From contig JAWKNL010000006.1 of the NCBI GenBank assembly GCA_041391725.1, positions 62,001 to 126,000 on the forward strand: a stretch of DNA of 64,000 nucleotides. Reading direction: 5' to 3'. Each line of letters starts with the position of its first letter. Position 1 is the first letter of the stretch. This stretch comes from JAGQVA01 sp041391725 (lineage in GTDB: Bacteria > Bacteroidota > Bacteroidia > J057). Under the pieces are notes generated by a model. It saw only the letters and a list, made by a program, of their open reading frames with translations. It searched no databases and was not told the DNA's origin. A program made the position numbers and the translations under genes. Of this stretch, positions 16,124 to 25,571 are shown piece by piece.

Positions 16124-17257
16124 ATGCCTACCCTGTATATCCATATTCCTTTCTGCCGGCAAGCCTGTACCTATTGTGATTTTCACTTTATCACTTCCCT
16201 GCGCCAGAAAACAGAAATGGTGCAGGCGATTGCAGATGAATTGATTTTAAGGAAGGATTTTTTTCGGGGGAATAACTCCCTCCGGAGCATATACTTTGGG
16301 GGAGGTACACCCAGCGTGCTGGAAAGCAGTGAAATCGCCCTTATTCTTGAAGCAGCAGGGAGGCATTTTTCTATTGAACCAGAAGCAGAAATAACCCTTG
16401 AGGCCAATCCCGATGATCTCTCCCGCGAAAAACTCCGGCAACTTCGCCATGCGGGAATCAACCGGCTGAGTGTGGGGATTCAGTCATTTGAGGAAAAAGA
16501 TCTTCAACTGATGAACAGGAGCCATTCTGCGTCGCAGGCAGTTCAGTCTCTGCATAATGCCCTCGGAGAGGGTTTTTCCAATATTTCTGCTGATCTGATA
16601 TTTGGAATCCCGGGGCAGTCACTGCAGGAATGGGAACAACACCTTCTTCAGCTAATATCACTGGGTGTGCCGCATATTTCGCTGTATGCACTGACTGTAG
16701 AGGAAAAAACCGCACTTGCCTTTCAGGTAAAAAAACGACAGACCATTTTGCCGGAAGATGACTTTTATGCGAAACAGTTTCTTTTGGCGCACGATCTTCT
16801 TACCAGCCACGGTTATGCGCATTATGAATTGTCCAACTATGCGCTTCCCGGTTTCCGTTCACAGCACAACAGCGCCTATTGGGAGCAGATTGCCTATCTG
16901 GGGCTGGGGCCGTCTGCGCATTCTTTTGATGGCACGCAACGAATGTGGAATGTAGCCAACAACCAGCACTACCTTACCGCATTGAATACAGGACAGACGG
17001 CCATTGCAGAAACAGAGATACTCACACTCAGAGACCAGTACCACGAATATATTATGACCCATCTGCGAAAGGCTGATGGAATAGACAGTCAGCTCATCGA
17101 AAATCAGTTATTCAGGGGTTGGGAGGATACATTTTCGGAGGAAATCAGGTTGTGGACAGCCGAAGGAAAAATGATAAAAACCCCTGCGGGGTATCGTCTG
17201 AGCCCAGAAGGGTGGCTTGTTTCGGATCATATTATCCGTGATTTTTTTATGGATTGA
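16124..17257 (+). CDS. hemW: Radical SAM heme chaperone HemW
   Basis: 377 residues. The radical SAM cluster motif is C11-x3-C15-x2-C18 (HIPFCRQACTYCDF), followed by YFGGGTPSVL and the ITLEANPDDL and GINRLSVGIQSFEEKDLQLM blocks typical of HemW. The C-terminal HemN domain is present (LGLGPSAHSFDGTQRMWNV). HemW proteins bind heme and deliver it to respiratory proteins; older annotation calls them coproporphyrinogen oxidases, which lack of the extra HemN cysteine argues against. Confidence 0.92.
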   Translation: MPTLYIHIPFCRQACTYCDFHFITSLRQKTEMVQAIADELILRKDFFRGNNSLRSIYFGGGTPSVLESSEIALILEAAGRHFSIEPEAEITLEANPDDLSREKLRQLRHAGINRLSVGIQSFEEKDLQLMNRSHSASQAVQSLHNALGEGFSNISADLIFGIPGQSLQEWEQHLLQLISLGVPHISLYALTVEEKTALAFQVKKRQTILPEDDFYAKQFLLAHDLLTSHGYAHYELSNYALPGFRSQHNSAYWEQIAYLGLGPSAHSFDGTQRMWNVANNQHYLTALNTGQTAIAETEILTLRDQYHEYIMTHLRKADGIDSQLIENQLFRGWEDTFSEEIRLWTAEGKMIKTPAGYRLSPEGWLVSDHIIRDFFMD

Positions 17258-17302
17258 AGATAAATAAAATGAATTCCTAAATTTGACACCAAATTTCAGG
17301 GT

Positions 17303-18439
17303 ATGTCCAAAGAAAACCAGGAGAATGTATTTAATCTGCTCAACCTTTTTAAGGTAGTACAGAAGTATCTTTTGTATATAGCAGGCGTTGTCGGCTTAGC
17401 CGCCATTATGGCATTTATATTTACCATGCCATTCATTTATCCCCCCGAATTTAAGTCCAGCACCATCATTTATCCTACCAGCCCCGAGCGGTACGATGTA
17501 ATCAATCTCTTCCACGACGAGCCGATCCTCTTTTTGTACGGAGAATCAAAAGACGTCGAAAAACTAGACAATATTGCCAATTCGGAAGAAGTGAAAATGT
17601 TTGTCATTGATTCACTCAATCTCTGGAAACCCTATGGCATCGACAAGGAGAATGACGCATCTCCCAAGTTTTATGTATTGAGAAACTACGACGGCATGGT
17701 AGGAACCGTAAGGGTAAGCGGAAACGGACTCCTGATCGAAGCCCATGACGTCGAACCCCAGCGCGCTGCCGATATCGTCAACCTGATCATCCAAAAAACC
17801 GATGAGGTCAATAAGCGCATGCTGATGCAGAACAAGGCTTCTATCTTGCAGATGTACCAGGAAGGTTACAAACATCTCGAACGCCAGCTCAAACTCTACT
17901 CCGACAGCCTGCGCAATGTGCGGAAACGTTACAATGTATTTAATACTGAATATCAGACAGAGGCCCTGGTCGATCAGGTAATGGCCGCCGAAGCCGAACT
18001 TGCCGGTGCGCGTACCCGCGCACGCATTGTAGGAAACAGTTTTGGGAAAAACAGCGGAGAAGCCCACAAGGCCAATGAGGATGTGGAGATTCTTCAAAGC
18101 AAAACCTTTGCACTCACCAGCCAGCGCAGTGGCTCCAGTATCAACCTCGAAACATTCCGCGAAGGCGTGGATCAGGTGCTGGCCCTGGAAGAAGTATGTG
18201 AATACCTTGCCAGAGACCTGAAAGATGCCCGTGAAAAAGTAGAATATCTCGATATGATGGACAGGGCAAATTTCACGACCCTGCTGATTCCTGAGTATGC
18301 CAGGCCCGCCGACAAAAAGGCGCGCCCCGTGCGGTGGGTAATTCTCGTGGCGACGATCCTGCTATCTTCACTGGTTGCCATTATGGGAGCGGTGCTGGTG
18401 GACAAAATTACCGATTCGCTGGCCAAACGCGAAGAGTAA
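17303..18439 (+). CDS. Wzz-like polysaccharide chain-length/co-polymerase protein
   Basis: 378 residues with a membrane segment near the N-terminus (about 22-45, LLYIAGVVGLAAIMAFIFTM) and another near the C-terminus (about 345-368). Between them lies a long extracytoplasmic region with coiled-coil character (MYQEGYKHLERQLKLYSDSL). This is the topology of Wzz/PCP proteins that set glycan chain length. It precedes the O-antigen ligase gene by 5 bases, which supports a surface polysaccharide role. Confidence 0.85.
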   Translation: MSKENQENVFNLLNLFKVVQKYLLYIAGVVGLAAIMAFIFTMPFIYPPEFKSSTIIYPTSPERYDVINLFHDEPILFLYGESKDVEKLDNIANSEEVKMFVIDSLNLWKPYGIDKENDASPKFYVLRNYDGMVGTVRVSGNGLLIEAHDVEPQRAADIVNLIIQKTDEVNKRMLMQNKASILQMYQEGYKHLERQLKLYSDSLRNVRKRYNVFNTEYQTEALVDQVMAAEAELAGARTRARIVGNSFGKNSGEAHKANEDVEILQSKTFALTSQRSGSSINLETFREGVDQVLALEEVCEYLARDLKDAREKVEYLDMMDRANFTTLLIPEYARPADKKARPVRWVILVATILLSSLVAIMGAVLVDKITDSLAKREE

Positions 18440-18444
18440 CCGAT

Positions 18445-19899
18445 ATGACCCGCCTTTTATCCCAAATACCCGTCTATATCTGGCGATATCTTGCACTTGC
18501 AGCGATCGCTCTGCTTACGCTGGGGTCTGTTGGGATGGCGCTCAGGCTGCATATATGGCCGCTCTATGCTGTACCGGTAATGGTGGTTGCGGCGCTTCAG
18601 GTCATATACAACTATCGCCCGCTATTTTTCCTGATGATATTCTGTATTCCGGTTTCGATCCAGTATGAATTCGGGACAGCTTTTTCCATAGACATATTCT
18701 CTGAGCCGCTGATGCTGGTATTCCTGCTGATATTTGTGTTGAATGTACTGGCGGGCAGGCAGTTTTCATGGAAAGGGAAAATTTACGGGTTCCATGTACT
18801 GCTGTTTTTGCTGATATTCTGGACATTTTTTACCACATTCACCTCCGAATTTCCGATGCGGTCGCTGAAATTTCTGATGGCTAAATTGTGGTATCTGGCC
18901 GCTTTTGTTTATATAGCCGAAAAAATCATCGACGGGCCAAAAGCTATCCGACAGGTTTTCTGGGCATTTTTTTTCCCGATGATTCTGGTGGCTACAGGTG
19001 TTACGATCAGACACGCCAGCCTGGGGTTTTCTTTTGAGGAGGCGAATGGGGTAGCATACCCAATATTTGCCAACGGTGTGATCTACGCTGCGACGCTGGT
19101 ACTGTTTATTCCCTGGTGCTGGTATGCGCGCACCTGGTATTCGCCCAAAAGCCTGGAATGGTATGTAATTAATATCGGTATTGTCATTCTTGCTTTTGCC
19201 ACCATTCTCACTTACAAACGAGGAGCCTGGCTGGCGCTGATGATACTTCCTTTTGTAGATATTGCCATAAAGCGCAGTTTTTTCGACAAAATCATATACA
19301 GCACCCTGGTAGTGGCCACCCTGACGCTGGCCTATCTTATCAATGACAACAAGTTTTATGAATTTGCCCCCAACTACCAGAAAACCATATGGCACGAAGG
19401 AGACATTCAGGGGCATTTGCAGGCGACCATCAGCGGCACGGAAATATCGAGCATGGAGCGGTTTTACCGCTGGGTGGCAGCCAAAAACATGATTGCCGAT
19501 ATGCCCCTGACAGGGTCGGGTCCCAGCACATTCAATCAGGTGTATAAACGTTATACCGACGATGCATTCCGCACTTATGTAAGCGACAACCCCGAGCAGT
19601 CCACCACACACAATTATTTTCTTCTCACTTTTTCAGAGCAGGGACTCATCGGCGGATTTTTATTTCTGGGGCTTTGTGTGTATATGGTGTTAAAAGCCGC
19701 CCGGCTCTATCCCATGATGGAAAGTGGCGAATTTCGCAGTATATTGATGATGGCATTGCTCAGCCTGATTACGATTTTGTTTCACAGTCTGCTCAACGAA
19801 CTGATTGAAGTAGATAAAATCGGCCCCATGTTCTGGCTGTGTATGGTCATTATTCACAAACTGGAAGTATGGCATGAAGAAAAACAGATCCATCGCTGA
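18445..19899 (+). CDS. O-antigen ligase/polymerase family membrane protein
   Basis: 484 residues with about ten hydrophobic segments. The start at 18445 (MTRLLSQIPVYIWRYLALAA) follows the Wzz stop directly; an upstream in-frame extension would lie inside the previous gene. The Wzy_C region with LTYKRGAWLALMILPFVDIA and the later periplasmic loop ending TTHNYFLLTFSEQGLIG fits ligases (WaaL) or polymerases (Wzy), which cannot be told apart by sequence alone. Its 3' end overlaps the alkyltransferase-like gene by 26 bases. Confidence 0.83.
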   Translation: MTRLLSQIPVYIWRYLALAAIALLTLGSVGMALRLHIWPLYAVPVMVVAALQVIYNYRPLFFLMIFCIPVSIQYEFGTAFSIDIFSEPLMLVFLLIFVLNVLAGRQFSWKGKIYGFHVLLFLLIFWTFFTTFTSEFPMRSLKFLMAKLWYLAAFVYIAEKIIDGPKAIRQVFWAFFFPMILVATGVTIRHASLGFSFEEANGVAYPIFANGVIYAATLVLFIPWCWYARTWYSPKSLEWYVINIGIVILAFATILTYKRGAWLALMILPFVDIAIKRSFFDKIIYSTLVVATLTLAYLINDNKFYEFAPNYQKTIWHEGDIQGHLQATISGTEISSMERFYRWVAAKNMIADMPLTGSGPSTFNQVYKRYTDDAFRTYVSDNPEQSTTHNYFLLTFSEQGLIGGFLFLGLCVYMVLKAARLYPMMESGEFRSILMMALLSLITILFHSLLNELIEVDKIGPMFWLCMVIIHKLEVWHEEKQIHR

Positions 19900-20224
19900 C
19901 AAAGACCATTTCTTCGAAAATGTATTTGACGTAGTAAAACTCATCCCGCAGGGAAGGGTGACCTCATACGGAGCCATTGCCCGGTATCTCGGCACGGGCC
20001 GGAGCGCCCGTATGGTAGGTTATGCCCTCAACCAGAGTTTTCAGATGGATATTCCCGCTCATCGCGTGGTGAACCGCAACGGTATGCTCACCGGAAAAAT
20101 CCATTTTCCCCCCGAAAAATCAATGGAAGACTCGCTTCGGGCGGAGGGAATTGAAGTGATCGATGACCAGATCGTGAATTTTGAAAAATATTTCTGGGAT
20201 CCTTCGGTCGAACTGTCGCTTTAG
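19874..20224 (+). CDS. Alkyltransferase-like (ATL) DNA-binding protein
   Basis: 116 residues, equivalent to the DNA-binding domain of O6-methylguanine methyltransferases. The helix-turn-helix region GRVTSYGAIARYLGTGRSAR is conserved, but the active-site PCHR motif is PAHRVV with Ala62 in place of the acceptor Cys, so it cannot remove alkyl groups. ATL proteins bind O6-alkylguanine and flag it for nucleotide excision repair. The start lies inside the O-antigen ligase gene (26-base overlap), so translation is probably coupled. Confidence 0.9.
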   Translation: MKKNRSIADKDHFFENVFDVVKLIPQGRVTSYGAIARYLGTGRSARMVGYALNQSFQMDIPAHRVVNRNGMLTGKIHFPPEKSMEDSLRAEGIEVIDDQIVNFEKYFWDPSVELSL

Positions 20225-20365
20225 AGTGAATATTCGTGCAGGATGAGTTTTCATTTGGACACCACCCGGGCCTGATGTTTGTAAAAACATAAAAAAGTAA
20301 GCAATTCATGCAATCTGTCTGCCTGAATTGTCTGTCTTTGTATAGTATTCCCCAAACTCAGGCAA

Positions 20366-20983
20366 ATGCGATACTCATTCTTTTCCCAAAACCTTGCCCT
20401 TCCCCTGCTAGCCGCAGGAATATTATCTGCATGTACCCCTGCAAAGAAGGTACAGCGATATGAATACCTCACACATAAAAAAGAGACTCCGGCAACAGCC
20501 ACGCGGCCAACACCGGCAGAGAAGCCCGTTTCCCCCGCACCCAAACCCGAAAAACCGCTGACCTACAATCATTCTCCCAAAACCAGTGAAGCGGAAGATG
20601 TAAGTAATCAGACGGGAAAAGTCATTAAAACTGCGCTTTCCTACGTTGGCACGCCCTATAAGTACGGGGGCATGAACCGAAGCGGGATGGATTGTTCGGG
20701 GCTTGTATGCACCTCCTTTAAGGCGGTAAACAAATCGCTTCCCCGTACCTCATCGGAGATGGCGGCATCGGGGAGGTCTTTGCCGCTCAGTAAAGTCGAA
20801 CCCGGTGACCTGCTCTTTTTTTCTTCCAATAATGGCACACGGATCAACCATGTGGCCTTGGTCACAAAAGTGCGGGGAGAAGAAATAGAATTTGTCCATT
20901 CCACTACCAGCAGAGGGGTGCGGGTGGATAATATGGATGATCCCTACTGGAGTGTGCGTTTCAGAAAAGCAGTATCTCCCTAA
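20366..20983 (+). CDS. NlpC/P60-family cell-wall hydrolase lipoprotein
   Basis: 205 residues. Signal peptide with lipobox ILSAC (Cys23), a Pro-rich linker (about 40-70), then an NlpC/P60 domain with the catalytic Cys110 in GMDCSGLVCTSF and the catalytic His in RINHVALVTKV. Such enzymes cut D-Glu-diamino acid or related peptidoglycan peptide bonds. The stop overlaps the stop of the convergent response-regulator gene by a few bases. Confidence 0.92.
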   Translation: MRYSFFSQNLALPLLAAGILSACTPAKKVQRYEYLTHKKETPATATRPTPAEKPVSPAPKPEKPLTYNHSPKTSEAEDVSNQTGKVIKTALSYVGTPYKYGGMNRSGMDCSGLVCTSFKAVNKSLPRTSSEMAASGRSLPLSKVEPGDLLFFSSNNGTRINHVALVTKVRGEEIEFVHSTTSRGVRVDNMDDPYWSVRFRKAVSP

Positions 20984-22362
20984 TCAGGCATATCGCTATC
21001 ATCATCATCTCCCCCCCTGCGCTCTTTCAGCATCCGATAGATCGTGGATACACCAATATCCAGCTTTTCAGCGACCAGTTTGATATTGTCGTCGTACTTT
21101 CTGAGGTAAATATCAATGATTCGGTTGGTGTATTCCTTCAGTGTCATTTCTTCAGAAAGCGCATCTGGCAGCGGGTCATAGGTACTGAAGGTGATGATAT
21201 CCTCATCAATTTCCTGGCTGTTGGACATAACGGCTGCCAGTTCGACGATAGATTTCAATTCACGGATATTGCCGGGATAATTATAGGAAAGAAGTTTTCT
21301 CTGTGCTGCGGAAGAAAGTGTGAAAGGTTCCAGCTCGTTTTCCTTGCTGAAACTGGTGAGAAAATATTTGGCCAGGAGAAGGATATCTTTGTCCCTTTCG
21401 CGAAGGGCGGGAAGTTCGATCGGTAAACCAAAAAGCCGGTAATAGAGGTCTTCGCGAAACTTGCCAGCCTTTACTTCCTCCAGGAGGTTGCGGTTGGTGG
21501 CGACGATAATGCGGGTATCGAGTTTGACGGGTTTATTGCTACCGATTCTGACGACTTCTCTTTCCTGGAGTGCGCGAAGGAGTTTGGCCTGGAAGGTAAT
21601 GTCCATTTCACCGATTTCATCGAGGAAGAGCGTGCCTTTATGGGCTTCTTCAAACTTACCGATACGGCGGTTGTTGGCGCCGGTGAATGCGCCTTTTTCG
21701 TGTACAAACAACTCACTTTCAATGAGTTCGGAGGGAATGGCCGCCATGTTTACCGCCACGAAAGGAAAGTCCTTTCGTTTGGAACTGAAGTGAATAGCTT
21801 TGGCTACCAGTTCTTTTCCGGTTCCGGTTTCACCGGTTACAGTTACGGTGATATTGGTTTTAATGGCCTTCTCTATGAGTTCAAACACACGTTTGATTGC
21901 CGTGCTTTGTCCGATAATGCTAGTCTCAAAGTCGTATTTCTGGCTTACTTCCCTTTGGAGGGTATTGATACGCACTTTGAGGGAGGCATTTTTGCGGATA
22001 TTGTTGACCACATTGAGAAGGCGGTCGCGAATGTCGTTGGTTTTGGTGATATAGTCGTAAGCGCCCAGCTTGAGCAGGTTTACAGCAGTTTCAATGCTGT
22101 TTTGCTCAGAAATCACGATTACTTCTATATCAGGGTTATACTCCTTGATTTTTTTGAGTACCTCAGCACCCTCCATATCGGGGAGGCGATAATCGAGGGT
22201 AATAATATCGGGATGCTGATCGAGTTGGCGCAAAAGGGCGCCGGCAGTCTCAAATTTGGTAATTTCGTAGTCGGGATTCAACTCCAGGTTAAAAGCCAGC
22301 AACTCGCGATACCATTCATCATCCTCAACCACAAAAATCCGAAACTTTCCGGAATCATCCAT
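20980..22362 (-). CDS. Sigma-54-dependent response regulator (NtrC family)
   Basis: 460 residues in three domains. The receiver domain has the phospho-acceptor Asp57 (IITLDYRLP) and an acidic pocket VVEDDEW. The AAA+ domain has Walker A GETGTGKE (177-184), the sigma-54 contact loop GAFTGA (224-229) and Walker B GTLFLDEIGEMD. The C-terminal Fis-type helix-turn-helix is NIKLVAEKLDIGVSTIYRML. It activates RpoN promoters when phosphorylated. No kinase is adjacent; the hybrid kinase at 29896 is distant and has its own receiver. Targets are unknown. Confidence 0.95.
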   Translation of the reverse strand: MDDSGKFRIFVVEDDEWYRELLAFNLELNPDYEITKFETAGALLRQLDQHPDIITLDYRLPDMEGAEVLKKIKEYNPDIEVIVISEQNSIETAVNLLKLGAYDYITKTNDIRDRLLNVVNNIRKNASLKVRINTLQREVSQKYDFETSIIGQSTAIKRVFELIEKAIKTNITVTVTGETGTGKELVAKAIHFSSKRKDFPFVAVNMAAIPSELIESELFVHEKGAFTGANNRRIGKFEEAHKGTLFLDEIGEMDITFQAKLLRALQEREVVRIGSNKPVKLDTRIIVATNRNLLEEVKAGKFREDLYYRLFGLPIELPALRERDKDILLLAKYFLTSFSKENELEPFTLSSAAQRKLLSYNYPGNIRELKSIVELAAVMSNSQEIDEDIITFSTYDPLPDALSEEMTLKEYTNRIIDIYLRKYDDNIKLVAEKLDIGVSTIYRMLKERRGGDDDDSDMPD

Positions 22363-22433
22363 AGGGGAAACAGGTTTGTCTTGCCAATATAGTAATTCCC
22401 CTTCAATCCCCGTGCCTGAATCAGCAACAATTA

Positions 22434-22928
22434 TTATTTGAGCACCACAGGAATATCTTCTACGACGTGGGTGCCTGATTCGAGTTCGTCAAAAGTAATC
22501 TTAAACAGATCAGAATCATTGGTGATATTGGTTCCACCGACAGAAGCCTGGATGCGGAAGTAGAGCGGATTGGGACGGTTGTAATAAGTTGATCCTGAGG
22601 CATATGAATTACCTTCGAGTGTAAAGTTGGTAAACGTAGCCTGGCCTATGGCACTGGTAATTCCGACATTTTCGGAAGGAAGAGAAGGCGTAATCAGGTC
22701 ATTGCCCCCGGGGTTGGCAGCGACATAATCATCGTAGGAACTTTTGTACGGGAAAATATACACAATGGCACCTTCTACAGGCTGGCCTTTATCGTCGGAG
22801 ACAATAAAAATCAGGTCCGCAGTAGGTGTCTGATTGCCTACAGTTTCTACTTCGCAGGAGGTAACCACGACGGCCAGCACAACTGCCAGTGAAAGAGAGA
22901 AGATACGGGAAATTCTTTTTGTAATCAT
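22434..22928 (-). CDS. Predicted lipoprotein of unknown function
   Basis: 164 residues from the start at 22928 (MITKRISRIFSLSLAVVLAV), chosen because it places a signal peptide ending in the lipobox VVTSC. The body begins with an Ig-like segment (DLIFIVSDDKGQPVEGAIVYI) of the kind seen in carboxypeptidase-like or Big-type beta-sandwiches, and contains no enzyme motif. Such single-domain lipoproteins are common on Bacteroidota envelopes. No family assigned. Confidence 0.75.
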   Translation of the reverse strand: MITKRISRIFSLSLAVVLAVVVTSCEVETVGNQTPTADLIFIVSDDKGQPVEGAIVYIFPYKSSYDDYVAANPGGNDLITPSLPSENVGITSAIGQATFTNFTLEGNSYASGSTYYNRPNPLYFRIQASVGGTNITNDSDLFKITFDELESGTHVVEDIPVVLK

Positions 22929-22985
22929 TGTCTGAGTTTTATCAAAGTAAGGGGTGTAACGGTACAAAATTGATATATTCCGGCT

Positions 22986-23798
22986 ATGAAATCAAATTTT
23001 ACTTCAGACCGGAGAGAGATTATAGGGCTAATGCCGGCAGGGGGAACTGCATCCCGCCTTGGCACCCTTCCCTGCAGCAAAGAACTATTGCCTGTAGGCT
23101 TTCTTACAGACGCGGAGGGGGTGGTTCGCCCCAGGCCTGTTTCTCATTATTTACTCGAAAAATACAACAAAGGAGGGGCAGAAAAAACGTTTTTTATCCT
23201 TCGTGCAGGGAAATGGGACATTCCTGCCTATTATGGCGACGGGCGTGTTGCCGGGATGGATATGGGTTATCTGATTATGGATTTGCCCTATGGGGTTCCT
23301 TACACGCTGGATCAGGCTTATCCTTTTGTCAGAGATGCCACCGTTTATCTGGGTTTTCCCGATATTTTGTTTCAGCCCGACGATGCCTTTTTACAGCTTC
23401 ACAACCGGCTGGAAGAAACCCATGCAGATCTGGTAGTGGGTCTGTTTGAAGTACGGGATCTTGAACAGAAGCAAAAAAGTGATATGGTCGAAAGAAAGGA
23501 AAACGGAGAGATCGGCGAAATTGTGATTAAACCACGCGGTGCGTGCGAACTGCAATACAGTTGGATCATCGCAGCGTGGACACCGGTATTTACTGCGTTT
23601 ATGCATCAGTACTTAAGTGCAGATCAGGTGGAGAGAAGGCAAAATCAGCAACCGGCGGAAATTTATCTGGGGCACGTGATCATAGCAGCAATCAGCGAAG
23701 GACTCCGAATAAACAGCGTGGTATTTCCCGGACATACCTTTCTCGACGTGGGTACGCCCATGAATCTGAAAGAAGCAGTAACCCACCCTCCGGCATAA
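22986..23798 (+). CDS. Sugar nucleotidyltransferase (glucose-1-phosphate thymidylyltransferase-like)
   Basis: 270 residues with the nucleotidyltransferase fold. The nucleotide-binding start is GLMPAGGTASRLGTLPCSKE, followed by a KEL-type P-loop and a metal-binding LGFPDILF segment (Asp of the usual GD-like motif). It should join a sugar-1-phosphate to an NTP to give an NDP-sugar; the substrate is not determined. It lies 159 bases before rfbF, on the same strand, in a glycan-biosynthesis neighbourhood. Confidence 0.8.
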   Translation: MKSNFTSDRREIIGLMPAGGTASRLGTLPCSKELLPVGFLTDAEGVVRPRPVSHYLLEKYNKGGAEKTFFILRAGKWDIPAYYGDGRVAGMDMGYLIMDLPYGVPYTLDQAYPFVRDATVYLGFPDILFQPDDAFLQLHNRLEETHADLVVGLFEVRDLEQKQKSDMVERKENGEIGEIVIKPRGACELQYSWIIAAWTPVFTAFMHQYLSADQVERRQNQQPAEIYLGHVIIAAISEGLRINSVVFPGHTFLDVGTPMNLKEAVTHPPA

Positions 23799-23957
23799 AA
23801 TATTTCGCTACCGGAAACCCACTGATTCAGACAGATTGGCTATTAAAAGTGAGAAATTACAGCAGTTTGATTTTGTTTATATTCAGGGGATTGTATAATT
23901 GAAAAGTCCAAATTTATCATATCAATTTCTTCATTTTTACTTACAATATCATCAGGA

Positions 23958-24767
23958 ATGAAAGTACTTATTTTAGCAGGTGGCTTTGGTACCCGTCTTG
24001 CAGAAGAAACCGACGTAAGGCCTAAACCTATGGCAGAGATTGGCGGAAGGCCGATTCTCTGGCACATTATGAAAACTTATTCCCACTATGGGTTTAATGA
24101 GTTTATTATCCTTCTGGGCTACAAAGGATATTACATTAAAGATTACTTTGCCAAGTATTATCTTCATCAGTGTGATGTGACCTTTGATCTTGCCAACAAC
24201 AGCATGGACGTTCACGACAGCTTTGTCGATCCCTGGAAAGTAACCCTGCTCGACACCGGCCTGCATACGATGACCGCAGGTCGGATCAAACGAGCTGCCA
24301 AATATATTGGCAACGAGCCGTTTATGCTCACCTATGGTGATGGTGTGGCCGATGTAAACATCCACGATCTCCTTGCTTTTCACAACTCACACGAAGGCGC
24401 ACTTACCATGACTTCGGTTAAAGTTTCGGGCCGTTTCGGATCTGTATATGCCGAAGAAGGAAACAAAGTGGCCAACTTTAAGGAAAAGCCAAAAGGAGAT
24501 GAAAACTGGATCAACGGCGGATTTTTTGTCTGTAACCCGGAGGTACTGGATTATATTCCGGAAGGAGCGGAAGGGGACAAACTGATGTTTGAACACAGCC
24601 CGCTGGAAAACATGACTGGTGATGGCCAGGTTTACACCTATCGCCACACCGGTTTCTGGCAGTGTATGGATACGCTTGCCGACAAAAACAAACTCAACAA
24701 ACTTTGGAGTGAAGGCAAAGCTGAGTGGTTTTTGCAGGACAAACCTTTATACAACCAGAGTCACTAG
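23958..24767 (+). CDS. rfbF: Glucose-1-phosphate cytidylyltransferase
   Basis: 269 residues. The family signature KVLILAGGFGTRLAEETDVR with RPKPMAEIGGRPILWHIMK is clear, as are the TYGDGVADV metal site and the C-terminal GFWQCMDTLADKNKLNKLW. RfbF makes CDP-glucose from CTP and glucose-1-phosphate, the first step toward CDP-3,6-dideoxyhexoses and other CDP-sugars. The next pathway enzymes may be the epimerase/SDR set at 26.6-29.5 kb on the other strand. The stop abuts the yebC stop with no gap. Confidence 0.93.
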   Translation: MKVLILAGGFGTRLAEETDVRPKPMAEIGGRPILWHIMKTYSHYGFNEFIILLGYKGYYIKDYFAKYYLHQCDVTFDLANNSMDVHDSFVDPWKVTLLDTGLHTMTAGRIKRAAKYIGNEPFMLTYGDGVADVNIHDLLAFHNSHEGALTMTSVKVSGRFGSVYAEEGNKVANFKEKPKGDENWINGGFFVCNPEVLDYIPEGAEGDKLMFEHSPLENMTGDGQVYTYRHTGFWQCMDTLADKNKLNKLWSEGKAEWFLQDKPLYNQSH

Positions 24768-25478
24768 TTATTCGATATTGGTATAGACCGCCTGTACATC
24801 GTCGTCCTCTTCGATTTTGTCGAGCAGGACTTCGAGTTCGGTCATCTGTTCCTCCGTGAGGGTGATGGGTGAAGTAGGAATGCGCTGAAGACTAGCCTTT
24901 TGCACTTCCACCCCGTTCTCACGGAGGGCCTTATCAAGAGAGCCAAAGTGGGTATAATCTCCGTACACGTAAACCATATCCTCTTCGGTTTCGATGGACT
25001 CCAGGCCTGCGTCTATGAGGTTAAATTCAAGTTCCTCCATATCGAGATCGGGGCCAGCGGCAAATTCAAATACAGCTTTGCGGGAAAACATAAACTCAAG
25101 GGAGCCGGTGGGCACCATTCCCTGACCAAATTTGCTGAAATAATACTTGACATTGGCTACGGTGCGGGTCGAATTGTCTGTGGCGCACTCCACGAATATC
25201 AGAGCACCATGAGGGCCTTTTCCCTCATAATTCACTTCAGTAAAGGATCCTTCATCTTTATTGGTTGCCCTTTTTATAGCCGCATCAATATTATCCTTAG
25301 GCATATTCTGCGCCTTGGCGTTTTGAATCGCTGTACGGAGTTTAGCGTTCATTTCAGGATCGCCGCCCCCTTCCTTGGCAGCCAGGGTAATGGCTTTGGA
25401 AAGTTTGGGGAATATTTTGGACATCTTGGCCCAGCGTTTTTCTTTAGCCGCACGGCGGTATTCAAATGCTCGTCCCAT
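24768..25478 (-). CDS. YebC/TACO1-family protein
   Basis: 236 residues; starts MGRAFEYRRAAKEKRWAKMS with the family's GGDPEMNAKLRTAIQNAKAQ and NMPKDNIDAAIKRA blocks. Older work calls the family transcriptional regulators; recent work on YebC-type proteins links them to translation of proline-rich stretches. It is convergent with rfbF and appears to be a housekeeping gene inside the sugar cluster. Confidence 0.93.
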   Translation of the reverse strand: MGRAFEYRRAAKEKRWAKMSKIFPKLSKAITLAAKEGGGDPEMNAKLRTAIQNAKAQNMPKDNIDAAIKRATNKDEGSFTEVNYEGKGPHGALIFVECATDNSTRTVANVKYYFSKFGQGMVPTGSLEFMFSRKAVFEFAAGPDLDMEELEFNLIDAGLESIETEEDMVYVYGDYTHFGSLDKALRENGVEVQKASLQRIPTSPITLTEEQMTELEVLLDKIEEDDDVQAVYTNIE

Positions 25479-25571
25479 AGATCAATAGTTATTACGGCGC
25501 AAAATTAAGGTTTGCCCGCCAAAGTCAAAAGTGGAAAAATAATATATTTAATTTCCCGCCTTATGCCTATT

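Noticed and set aside
20225..20365. Possible small RNA between the ATL gene and the NlpC lipoprotein
   Set aside because: No stem-loop followed by a T-run and only a poor promoter match was found; nothing supportable.
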